The translations under genes were made by a program, and so were the position numbers. Below, in pieces: positions 13,981 through 20,130 of a DNA stretch of 20,130 nucleotides (position 1 is its first letter; each line of letters begins with the position of its first letter). The stretch spans positions 1 through 20,130 of the forward strand of contig JBEBWT010000036.1 of the NCBI GenBank assembly GCA_040392005.1. Direction: 5' to 3'. The stretch comes from DASRQK01 sp040392005. GTDB taxonomy: Bacteria > Bacteroidota > Bacteroidia > Sphingobacteriales > Sphingobacteriaceae. The notes beneath the pieces were generated by a model. That model saw only the letters and a program-made list of their open reading frames with translations. It made no database searches and was not told where the DNA came from.

Positions 13981-14962
13981 AAATATTGACCTGGGTGAAT
14001 TCCCGCTGTTACTGGCCCCAATGGAGGACGTCAGCGATCCTCCCTTTCGTTTTGTGTGCAAGCAAAACGGGGTCGATATGTTATACACGGAATTTATTTC
14101 GTCAGAAGGTCTGATCCGTTCCGCAGCAAAAAGCCGGCAAAAGCTGGATATTTTTGAATATGAACGCCCGATCGGGATACAGATCTTTGGCAGTGATATA
14201 GACAGCATGCGGGAAGCCACCGAAATTGCTTCGCTGGCAGGCCCGGATCTGATCGACATCAACTATGGGTGTCCGGTCAAAAATGTAGCTTGCCGCGGTG
14301 CGGGAGCCAGCCTTTTGCAGGACATCGACCGGATGGTGGCCATGACCAAAGCGGTGGTGGAAGCCACCCATCTGCCGGTGACCGTCAAAACCCGCCTGGG
14401 CTGGGACGACCATACCAAAAACGTTTATGAAGTAGCCGAAAGGTTGCAGGATGTGGGCATACAGGCGCTGAGCATCCACGGCCGCACCCGCTCCCAGATG
14501 TACAAGGGCGTGGCAGACTGGACCCTGATCCGGGAGATCAAACGCAATCCCCGCATCCGGATCCCGATTTTTGGCAACGGGGATGTGGATTCAGTAGAAA
14601 AAGCAATGGCCTGGCGCATGGAATATGAGGTGGACGGCATCATGATCGGCCGTGCGGCCATTGGCTATCCCTGGATCTTCCGGGAGATCCGGCATTTCTT
14701 TGATACGGGCGAATACCTGCCTGGGCCGACCATCGCCGAGCGGGTAGCGGTCTGCCGCACACACCTGGAAAAATCCATCGTGTGGAAAGGCGAGCGCACC
14801 GGAATTTTCGAAATGAGGCGGCATTATGCCAATTACTTCAAGGGAATCCCCAACTTCAAGGAATACCGCATGCGGCTGGTTTCTCTGGATCAGATCAACG
14901 ATATTCTGGAAGTACTGGAAGAAATCGGCGACCGCTTTGAAGAGGAAATGGTCATTTCCTGA
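13964..14962 (+). CDS. dusB: tRNA-dihydrouridine synthase, DusB-like
   Basis: A 332-residue FMN enzyme that reduces specific uridines in tRNA to dihydrouridine using NADPH. The TIM-barrel N-terminus carries LLLAPMEDVSDPPFR (15-29). The catalytic Cys103 is in INYGCPVKNV (99-108). VKTRLGW (141-147), SIHGRTRSQMYKG (170-182), FGNGDV (203-208) and MIGRAAIGYPW (227-237) form the FMN and substrate sites. The C-terminal helical tRNA-binding domain follows (about 255-332). I choose ATG 13964 over the in-frame TTG at 13958, because the family begins close to this Met and an ATG is available. The start region is duplicated upstream. The last 11 bases overlap the end of the convergent flippase gene. DusB is the best family match, but other bacterial Dus classes are not fully excluded. 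Confidence 0.94.
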   Translation: MSVKIGNIDLGEFPLLLAPMEDVSDPPFRFVCKQNGVDMLYTEFISSEGLIRSAAKSRQKLDIFEYERPIGIQIFGSDIDSMREATEIASLAGPDLIDINYGCPVKNVACRGAGASLLQDIDRMVAMTKAVVEATHLPVTVKTRLGWDDHTKNVYEVAERLQDVGIQALSIHGRTRSQMYKGVADWTLIREIKRNPRIRIPIFGNGDVDSVEKAMAWRMEYEVDGIMIGRAAIGYPWIFREIRHFFDTGEYLPGPTIAERVAVCRTHLEKSIVWKGERTGIFEMRRHYANYFKGIPNFKEYRMRLVSLDQINDILEVLEEIGDRFEEEMVIS

Positions 14963-16469
14963 GCAGGTTCCGCAGGTTTTTCCGCTCCAGCAGAAATACA
15001 GCCACCACAAAACCTATAAAAAGCAGATTCCCCAGCAGCAGATGCCGGTCAAACACATAGAAACTGATCCAGCACAAAAGGCTCCCCGCAAAGATATACC
15101 CCAGATTTTTCCATAAACGATAGGGAATCGCATAGTTTTTCTGCCCCCAATAATAAGAAACGACCACCATCACGAAGTAGGCGATCAGTGTCACCCAGGC
15201 AGCCGCCACATAACTGTATTGAGGGATAAAAATCAGGTTGAGCACCAGGGTTACTGCCGCCCCGATCCCAGAGATGTACAGGGCATACCGGGTCTGGTCA
15301 GACAGCTTGTACCAGATGGAAAGATTGGTATAAACGCCTAAAAACACATAACTCAGCAGCAGCACCGGGATAATTTTGAGACCGGACCAGTATTTGATCT
15401 GCTCGGCAGGGTCTCCCGCTTTAATGAAGTATTTCAGGATTTCTATATTGGCCGTCAGGCCGACCATTGCCAACACCATCAGAATCACAAAATAATCCAT
15501 GATAATCGCATAGACCTGGCGGGCGTTGGCATTTTTCGCATAACTGAAAAAGAAGGGCTCGGCCCCGAGACGAAAAGCCTGCACGGCGATACTGAGAAAA
15601 ATGGCCAGTTTGGAAACAGCACCGTAAATACCGAGGTCGGTCGCGGCCTGTTCGGCAGGCAGCAAGCGGGGAATCAGCACCATCTTGTCCAGCAGCTCAT
15701 TTATGATAAAAGAAATATTGGCAATCAGGATCGGAAAACTGTACTGGGTCATTTTCCACAGCAATGCGCGATCGATGCTGAAACGGAATCTGCTCCATTC
15801 CGGCAAAAGGAGCAACAAGGTCAGCAAGCTGGCAATCAGGTTGGATACAAAAACGTATCCCAGCCAGCCGGGCCGGTACCAGCTTTCGAACCGGAGCCAG
15901 GCCATCGCTCCGGAATCCATCATCCAGGGTACGAGGACTATAAAAAACAGGTTGAATCCTACTACTGTCAGGATATTGATGATCTTGATGAATGCAAACC
16001 GCAGCGGCCGGCCTTCGGCGCGGATTCTGGCAAAGGGAAGCACGGCCAGGGCATCAGCGGTCAGCAATAATGCAAAGTACAGCACATATTCCCGGAAATC
16101 CGCATAATCAGCCCCATTGCCCAACCATTGCGCGAGCACCGAAGCGATCTGATCCCGAAAGGAAAGTACAGTGATGAGAAAGAGGGCCGAGGTCAGCAGA
16201 ATAACGACAAAACTATTATTGTAAACCGATTTTTTATCGCTCCCGTCCTCTTGCCTGTCCAGAAAACGGAAATAGGTTGTCTCCATCCCAAAGGCCAGCA
16301 AACTGTTGAGCAGGGCGGCCCAACTGTACAGATTGGTAAAGACTCCATAAACGGCCGTGGGGAATTTATTGACGAAAAGAGGGGTCAATACAAAGTTCAG
16401 CACCCTTGCGACAATGGTACTCAACCCATAGATCAGGGTGTGCCCGGCAAATTTTTTCAGGACAGACAA
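14952..16469 (-). CDS. Polytopic oligosaccharide flippase (Wzx/MATE-like polysaccharide exporter)
   Basis: A 505-residue integral membrane protein with about 12-14 hydrophobic helices over its whole length. It opens with MSVLKKFAGHTLIYGLSTIV, typical of the PST/Wzx branch of the MOP exporter superfamily, where helix 1 carries a Gly-Leu/Ser pattern followed by RVLNFVLTPLFV. TYFRFLDRQ (65-73) ends the second helix and is also typical. Family members flip lipid-linked glycans from the cytoplasmic to the periplasmic face of the inner membrane. No glycosyltransferase or polymerase lies beside it, so the substrate is unknown; ugd lies about 8 kb away. It stands alone on the minus strand with a good promoter at 16512-16542, and its 3' end overlaps dusB by 11 bp tail to tail. 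Confidence 0.9.
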   Translation of the reverse strand: MSVLKKFAGHTLIYGLSTIVARVLNFVLTPLFVNKFPTAVYGVFTNLYSWAALLNSLLAFGMETTYFRFLDRQEDGSDKKSVYNNSFVVILLTSALFLITVLSFRDQIASVLAQWLGNGADYADFREYVLYFALLLTADALAVLPFARIRAEGRPLRFAFIKIINILTVVGFNLFFIVLVPWMMDSGAMAWLRFESWYRPGWLGYVFVSNLIASLLTLLLLLPEWSRFRFSIDRALLWKMTQYSFPILIANISFIINELLDKMVLIPRLLPAEQAATDLGIYGAVSKLAIFLSIAVQAFRLGAEPFFFSYAKNANARQVYAIIMDYFVILMVLAMVGLTANIEILKYFIKAGDPAEQIKYWSGLKIIPVLLLSYVFLGVYTNLSIWYKLSDQTRYALYISGIGAAVTLVLNLIFIPQYSYVAAAWVTLIAYFVMVVVSYYWGQKNYAIPYRLWKNLGYIFAGSLLCWISFYVFDRHLLLGNLLFIGFVVAVFLLERKNLRNLLRK

Positions 16470-16511
16470 ATCTTATTTGGCCCTGCCTGTTTGTTTGGAG
16501 CATGGGCTTCC

Positions 16512-16542
16512 CAAAGGTACAATAGTTTTGCGTGAAACAAAA
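16512..16542 (-). promoter_or_regulatory. Bacteroidota sigma-A promoter for the flippase gene
   Basis: On the minus strand TTTTG (16542-16538), 18 bases, then TACCTTTG (16519-16512). Both boxes and the spacing match the Bacteroidota consensus TTTG-N17-23-TAnnTTTG. The predicted leader is about 35-40 nt to the ATG at 16469. This is the strongest promoter in the window. Confidence 0.65.
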
Positions 16543-16554
16543 CGTGAAACAAAA
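16531..16554. repeat. 12-bp tandem repeat (CGTGAAACAAAA twice)
   Basis: Two exact adjacent copies occupy 16531-16542 and 16543-16554. The left copy covers the -33 box of the flippase promoter and the right copy lies between it and the T-run of the upstream operon's terminator. It may be an accidental slippage product or a binding-site pair. Confidence 0.7.
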
Positions 16555-16581
16555 AAGGTCTGAACATTCCGTCCAGACCTT
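16551..16581 (-). terminator. Intrinsic terminator of the DUF4328-nif3-zinc-ribbon operon
   Basis: On the minus strand AAGGTCTG (16581-16574) pairs perfectly with CAGACCTT (16562-16555) around an 11-base loop, and the stem runs directly into six T. It lies about 80 bp past the stop of the zinc-ribbon gene and immediately before the flippase promoter. Confidence 0.8.
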
Positions 16582-16609
16582 ATATTCTTCTCGTGGTCGA
16601 TCAGCTCAA

Positions 16610-16654
16610 CGCTGCAAGCGTGGCCGCTTTCGCTGTATGTTATCGCTGCAAGCG
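16610..16654. repeat. Two 11-bp direct repeats CGCTGCAAGCG in the operon 3' region
   Basis: Copies at 16610-16620 and 16644-16654 lie 34 bp apart, between the zinc-ribbon stop and its terminator. Each is an imperfect palindrome (CGCT...AGCG). No function is assigned. They may be a short 3'-UTR structure. Confidence 0.5.
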
Positions 16655-16659
16655 GTTGC

Positions 16660-17412
16660 TTACGCTGCGTATTCGGCTTCTACCTCGATCACCAGATCCT
16701 CATCCACCAAAATCCGTCCACAATGCTCACAAACAATGATTTTCTTGCGCTGACGAATCTCAAGCTGCATTTGTGGTGGTATCTTGTTGTGGCAGCCGGA
16801 GCAACTGTCCCGGTCTATCGATACCACAGCAAGTCCGTTTTTATAGCTGTTGCGCAAGCGGTTATAGACTTTCAGCAAGCGCTCTTCAATATTTTTCTCC
16901 GCCTGAGCTGCCAGTTTGAGCAGCTCGCCTTCTTCCTTCTCGGTCTCGGCCACAATGGTGTCCAGCTCTCCCTTTTTGATCTCCAGTTCTGCCTTTGCAG
17001 ATTCCAGCGATGCCTGGGTGCCCTCGTAAACCTCGGTCTTGTTGCGGATTTCAAATTCGTATTCACGGATCCGCTTTTCACTCACCTGAATATCAAGCCC
17101 CTGTATTTCGATCTCTTTGTTGATCGCATCGTACTCCCGGTTGTTCTTGACCTCGTTGAGCTGGCCCTCATATTTTTTGATAGCAGCCTGTGCATCGGCG
17201 ATCATATTCCTCCGATTGACGATCGAATCTTCCAGATCATCCAGTTCGGTCCGGATCTTCTCGATGCGGGTGTCCAATCCAGCAATATCATCTTCCAGGT
17301 CGGCCACCTCCATCGGAAGCTCACCCCTTACCTGACGGATTCTGTCTATTTTAGTGTGTACGGTCTGCAACAACCATAACGCTTTCAATTTTTGTTCTAC
17401 GGTTTGTTCCAT
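16660..17412 (-). CDS. Coiled-coil protein with C-terminal C4 zinc ribbon
   Basis: A 250-residue protein. Residues about 1-185 are highly charged heptad-like helices, predicted to form a long coiled-coil hairpin. The end carries a C4 zinc ribbon: Cys204 and Cys207 in DSCSGCHNKIP, Cys228 and Cys231 in VCEHCGRILV. This matches the family once called DUF164 (CT398-like), conserved in many bacteria and often encoded beside nif3-like genes, as here. Its biochemical role is not settled; nucleic-acid or protein-complex binding has been suggested for relatives. The start ATG at 17412 directly follows the nif3 TAG with no spacer, so translational coupling is likely. It is the last gene of the operon, before the terminator at 16551-16581. 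Confidence 0.92.
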   Translation of the reverse strand: MEQTVEQKLKALWLLQTVHTKIDRIRQVRGELPMEVADLEDDIAGLDTRIEKIRTELDDLEDSIVNRRNMIADAQAAIKKYEGQLNEVKNNREYDAINKEIEIQGLDIQVSEKRIREYEFEIRNKTEVYEGTQASLESAKAELEIKKGELDTIVAETEKEEGELLKLAAQAEKNIEERLLKVYNRLRNSYKNGLAVVSIDRDSCSGCHNKIPPQMQLEIRQRKKIIVCEHCGRILVDEDLVIEVEAEYAA

Positions 17413-18510
17413 CTAACTGTAGTAATTTATTGGGTTTGTTTGTATTTCCGTTAAACGGACTGCAAAGGTAGGGAATTTTTTTTGAATTATTTCCAACAAT
17501 AATTCCTGCGTAAACTGTTCGCTTTCAAAATGTCCCACATCGGCGATCACAATTTTTCCATCTGCATCAAAAAATTCATGGTATTTGTAATCGGCGGTCA
17601 CAAAAACATCGGCTCCCACCCGGATCGCGTCCTGGAGCAAAAAGCCTCCACTGCCCCCGCAGACCGCGACTTTCTGGACTTTTTGTGGCATCAGTGCGGT
17701 ATGTCTGATCACCTGGGCTCCCATGCTTTCTTTGAGAAACTGCAAAAACCCGATGGGGTTCATCGGCTCCGGCAAGGAACCAACCATCCCGCTCCCAACC
17801 TGCTGATGGGCATTTTCAAGGGAGTAAATATCATAGGCCACTTCCTCATAGGGGTGTGTGGACCGCATGGCTCCCAGTATCCCCCCTTCCAGATAAGCCG
17901 GATAGATCACTTCCACCCTGATCTCTTCCTCCTGATGCTGCTTTCCGATCTCACCCACATAAGGCTGCGTCCCCGGCCCGGCCCGGAAGGTCCCTGTACC
18001 ATGCAGGTTGAAGCTGCACTGATCGTAAAGGCCCACCTGTCCGGCCCCCGCCCCAAACAGGGCCTGGCGCAACTCTTCCGCATTTTTTTCGGGAACAAAA
18101 ACAGCCAGCTTGCGCAATAATTGCCTTTTGGGCGACAAAATCTGTTGCGCTTCCAACCCCAACCTGTCGGCAATCTTGCTGTTCACTCCCCCCGTCACAT
18201 TATCCAGATTGGTATGAATGGCATAAAGGGCAATATTGTGCTGAATGGCCTTGATCACCGTCCGCTCCACATAATTGGCCCCTGTCAATTTCCTGAGCCC
18301 CTTGAAAACAATGGGATGATGGGTGATTACCAGGTTGCAACCCAGCCGGATCGCCTCATCCAGGACCACTTCCGTGCAATCCAGTGCGATCAATGCCTCC
18401 TTTACTTCCATTTCCGGATCCCCGACCAGCAACCCCGAGTTGTCATAGGATTCCTGCAGGGCCAGCGGAGCCAATGTCTCCAGATAACCAGTCAGTTCAC
18501 GTAGTTTCAT
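17413..18510 (-). CDS. Nif3-like dinuclear metal-centre protein with central PII-like (YqfO) domain
   Basis: A 365-residue member of the Nif3/DUF34 family, which forms toroidal hexamers with two metal ions per subunit. Metal ligands are seen in VITHHPIVFKG (61-71; His64, His65) and HTNLD (99-103). The C-terminal half has DVFVTADYKYHEF and VGHFESEQF, with further His/Glu ligands. The insert with EVIYPAYLEGGILGAMRSTH and EEVAYDIY is the PII-like domain found in long-form members. A GTP cyclohydrolase-like activity has been proposed for some relatives, but the general function is unresolved. I choose ATG 18510 rather than the upstream in-frame ATG 18597: family members begin with MKL-type sequence, and the extra 29 residues would lie inside the previous gene. 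The real start overlaps that gene by 14 bp. Confidence 0.93.
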   Translation of the reverse strand: MKLRELTGYLETLAPLALQESYDNSGLLVGDPEMEVKEALIALDCTEVVLDEAIRLGCNLVITHHPIVFKGLRKLTGANYVERTVIKAIQHNIALYAIHTNLDNVTGGVNSKIADRLGLEAQQILSPKRQLLRKLAVFVPEKNAEELRQALFGAGAGQVGLYDQCSFNLHGTGTFRAGPGTQPYVGEIGKQHQEEEIRVEVIYPAYLEGGILGAMRSTHPYEEVAYDIYSLENAHQQVGSGMVGSLPEPMNPIGFLQFLKESMGAQVIRHTALMPQKVQKVAVCGGSGGFLLQDAIRVGADVFVTADYKYHEFFDADGKIVIADVGHFESEQFTQELLLEIIQKKFPTFAVRLTEIQTNPINYYS

Positions 18511-18997
18511 GTTCAGTTTGTTTATCTTCCGCCGCAGGGCCGTCCTTTTGTTTATAAATCCGGTTGTGCTCCACCAGCAAATGCCTGAAATTGGCAATTT
18601 TTACCCAATATTGTATAAAATAAACCACACTCAGAATAAAAAAGGTCAGCAAAATGAAGGACGGGAAGGGAATGTGCGACAGCAAAAACATCCATGAGTA
18701 GAGCAGCCCCTTGCCCAGTCCCGGATTTTCCTCCTCTGCTATTTTGCGGTCAAAAAACTCATTGTTCAGGGAATTGGAAATATGGCGGGCCACCACAAAA
18801 TTCCAATAAATATTGAGAAAGGGAATAGCAAGCCACCATGCCTGGCCCGGGCGCATAAAGCGGTTTCCCTCCGATATACTCAACATCAGTTTCCGTACGG
18901 CATTGGCATAAAACAGCCATATCACGACCCTGGCCGCAACCATCACCCAGATAGCCTGGATCATGTCCGGCGAAAGGTTGTCCAGATTGATCTCCAT
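18497..18997 (-). CDS. DUF4328-type small membrane protein
   Basis: A 166-residue membrane protein with about four hydrophobic helices (roughly 13-33, 52-72, 96-109, 112-132). The segment RFMRPGQAWWLAIPFLNIYW (46-65) followed by ARHISNSLNNEFFDRK (70-85) is the hallmark of DUF4328. The C-terminus is hydrophilic and charged. Function is unknown. It is the first gene of the operon, and its last 14 bases overlap the nif3 start, which suggests coupled translation. A 27-bp gap separates it from the monooxygenase upstream, so it might also be co-transcribed with that gene. Confidence 0.85.
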   Translation of the reverse strand: MEINLDNLSPDMIQAIWVMVAARVVIWLFYANAVRKLMLSISEGNRFMRPGQAWWLAIPFLNIYWNFVVARHISNSLNNEFFDRKIAEEENPGLGKGLLYSWMFLLSHIPFPSFILLTFFILSVVYFIQYWVKIANFRHLLVEHNRIYKQKDGPAAEDKQTEHETT

Positions 18998-19024
18998 TGC
19001 TGTAAAAGTACGATGAAATTCGGA

Positions 19025-20130
19025 CTATTCAAACTGCCGGTACAGTTTCCAGCCCAGTATCTCCGCCATGTAATTATCGAAAAGGGCGATACTGAGAGAG
19101 TTGCTCATATAGGCAATGTGCATATCCGGGCGAACCAGAATACCCTGTGCGGTGTTTTCGGGCATATCAAACGCTTCAAAAATGGCCCGGTTCCGGCGAC
19201 TGTAAGGCAGGTAATAGAGCCCCAGGCCCTGAGGATATTTTTGCTGTACCCACTGGCTGAGAATGTGTAGCGATTGTTGGCTCAACCTGCCCAGCACGAC
19301 CAGTACCAACCCGTTTTTCTGAATGGCCCGGTGGGTATCCGTCCAGGTTTTTTCCTTTTCATTGTAAACCGGCAGGTAGGGGAACCGGTCTCCAGCCTTG
19401 ATGCGGACGGAAGAGCTGTAATGCAGGGAAAGCGGAGAGTGACGATAGTGACGGATGAGGCCCGAAAGCTGAAAGAGGGTCGATTTTCTCTGCGCCGGTT
19501 TGACAAAAGTCCGCCGTACCAGAAAGGGTTCGAGTTTCCGGAGAATTTTGGGCAGGCGGTGGCGAAATGCTAACACTTGTCCAAACAATGACAAGGGGGC
19601 CAGGGAATGGTGTGGGTCACGTTCCCGGGGGAAACTGAGCAGCCCCTTTTTATCCATTCTACCCTGTACCACACCGGCGAGCTTCCAGCCCAGATTCCAG
19701 GCATCCAGTAACCCGTCCGCATTTCCGAGGCCGGTCAATTCCAGGGGCCCGGATGCCGCGTCTCCGATCAGAAAACAGCAGCGACCCGAATTCCTTTGTG
19801 CCCGGAATGTATCCATAGCTTCCATCCGTATGGTTTTGGGAATGGGTTTGAGCTCCTGGCCCGGGGGCAATGGCCCGATAATGGTCTGCAAAAATGCTTG
19901 TAAAGATCGGGCCGGCGAACGGTTATATTGTGCAGAAGGAATATTGCCCATCAACAGATAGCGACCACTGCCGCTCAATGGGAAAAGGCTTATCCATTGA
20001 CCACCCTGCCTGAACAGTCGTATGGGGGCACCCGTGCTGTACTCGTAGGGAAAGTCCGTCCCATGGTGAGAGTCCGTCGTATGGAGGTTCTGTTCCAATA
20101 ACAATTCCGCCCGGAGCAAATGCCCGGAAT
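19025..20130 (-). CDS. FAD-dependent aromatic-hydroxylase-like monooxygenase, N-terminus outside window
   Basis: The frame is open to the right edge, so at least 368 residues are present and the N-terminal FAD-binding GxGxxG region is missing. The visible part has the second FAD motif of the PHBH/phenol-hydroxylase group: CFLIGDAASGPLELTGLGNA and then DGLLDAWNLGWKLAGVVQG, encoded around 19775-19660. The usual His after GDAA is replaced by Ser. The final 90 residues (NGLVLVVLGRL to the end, with ILVRPDMHIAYMS) resemble the thioredoxin-like C-terminal domain of this group. Members hydroxylate aromatic or polyketide-like compounds with NAD(P)H and O2. The substrate is unknown. A TTG at 20119 could serve as a formal start but is not credible, because the conserved FAD domain must precede it. 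Confidence 0.85.
   Translation of the reverse strand, partial: SGHLLRAELLLEQNLHTTDSHHGTDFPYEYSTGAPIRLFRQGGQWISLFPLSGSGRYLLMGNIPSAQYNRSPARSLQAFLQTIIGPLPPGQELKPIPKTIRMEAMDTFRAQRNSGRCCFLIGDAASGPLELTGLGNADGLLDAWNLGWKLAGVVQGRMDKKGLLSFPRERDPHHSLAPLSLFGQVLAFRHRLPKILRKLEPFLVRRTFVKPAQRKSTLFQLSGLIRHYRHSPLSLHYSSSVRIKAGDRFPYLPVYNEKEKTWTDTHRAIQKNGLVLVVLGRLSQQSLHILSQWVQQKYPQGLGLYYLPYSRRNRAIFEAFDMPENTAQGILVRPDMHIAYMSNSLSIALFDNYMAEILGWKLYRQFE

Noticed and set aside
18511..18597. 29-codon N-terminal extension of the Nif3-like protein
   Set aside because: It lies inside the DUF4328 gene in another frame and does not resemble family N-termini.

Overview
The window reads as a chromosomal segment of a Bacteroidota bacterium, most likely of the Saprospiraceae/Lewinella type. 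The evidence is indirect but consistent. Several gaps between genes carry the Bacteroidota sigma-A -7 box TAnnTTTG, and the best copy also has a properly spaced TTTG. Shine-Dalgarno sites are weak. The gene order mutL - rhomboid - rhomboid - membrane-anchored nuclease-fold protein is, from memory, common in this phylum. A giant DUF11-repeat surface protein is also typical. No rRNA, tRNA, CRISPR array, transposase or phage gene was seen.

Layout. (1) Positions 1-5037, minus strand: the 5' part (1679 codons) of a giant secreted repeat protein that continues past the left edge. It has a signal peptide, a glycine-rich domain and at least seven DUF11/DUF7507-like Ig-fold repeats. (2) 5038-5331: an AT-rich gap with several inverted repeats and a -7-like box. 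(3) 5332-6723, minus: a UDP-glucose 6-dehydrogenase of the animal-like type. (4) 6790-11663, plus: a probable operon of mutL, two rhomboid-family genes and a membrane-anchored endonuclease/exonuclease/phosphatase-fold protein. (5) 11706-13295, minus: an S41 carboxy-terminal processing protease. It converges on the mutL operon and diverges from (6) 13344-13910, plus, a 188-residue protein of unknown function behind a duplicated -7 box. (7) 13964-14962, plus: a tRNA-dihydrouridine synthase whose start region is duplicated. Its last 11 bases overlap the convergent (8) 14952-16469, minus, a Wzx/MATE-like flippase. (9) 16660-18997, minus: a three-gene operon (DUF4328 membrane protein, Nif3-like protein, coiled-coil zinc-ribbon protein) ending in a clear intrinsic terminator. 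(10) 19025 to the right edge, minus: a partial FAD-dependent aromatic-hydroxylase-like monooxygenase.

How the genes fit together. Most are housekeeping or envelope genes: mismatch repair, tRNA modification, membrane and periplasmic proteolysis, UDP-glucuronate supply and glycan export. UDP-glucose dehydrogenase and the flippase could both serve extracellular polysaccharide, but they are 8 kb apart and there is no glycan cluster here. The repeat protein is the main accessory element.

I did not find a convincing new multi-gene system. The points most worth a second look are small: a G8 tract in the signal-peptide region of the giant protein, a 55-bp exact repeat within it, the duplicated dus start, the duplicated promoter box at 13308-13325, and a MutL whose endonuclease metal-site residues appear replaced.
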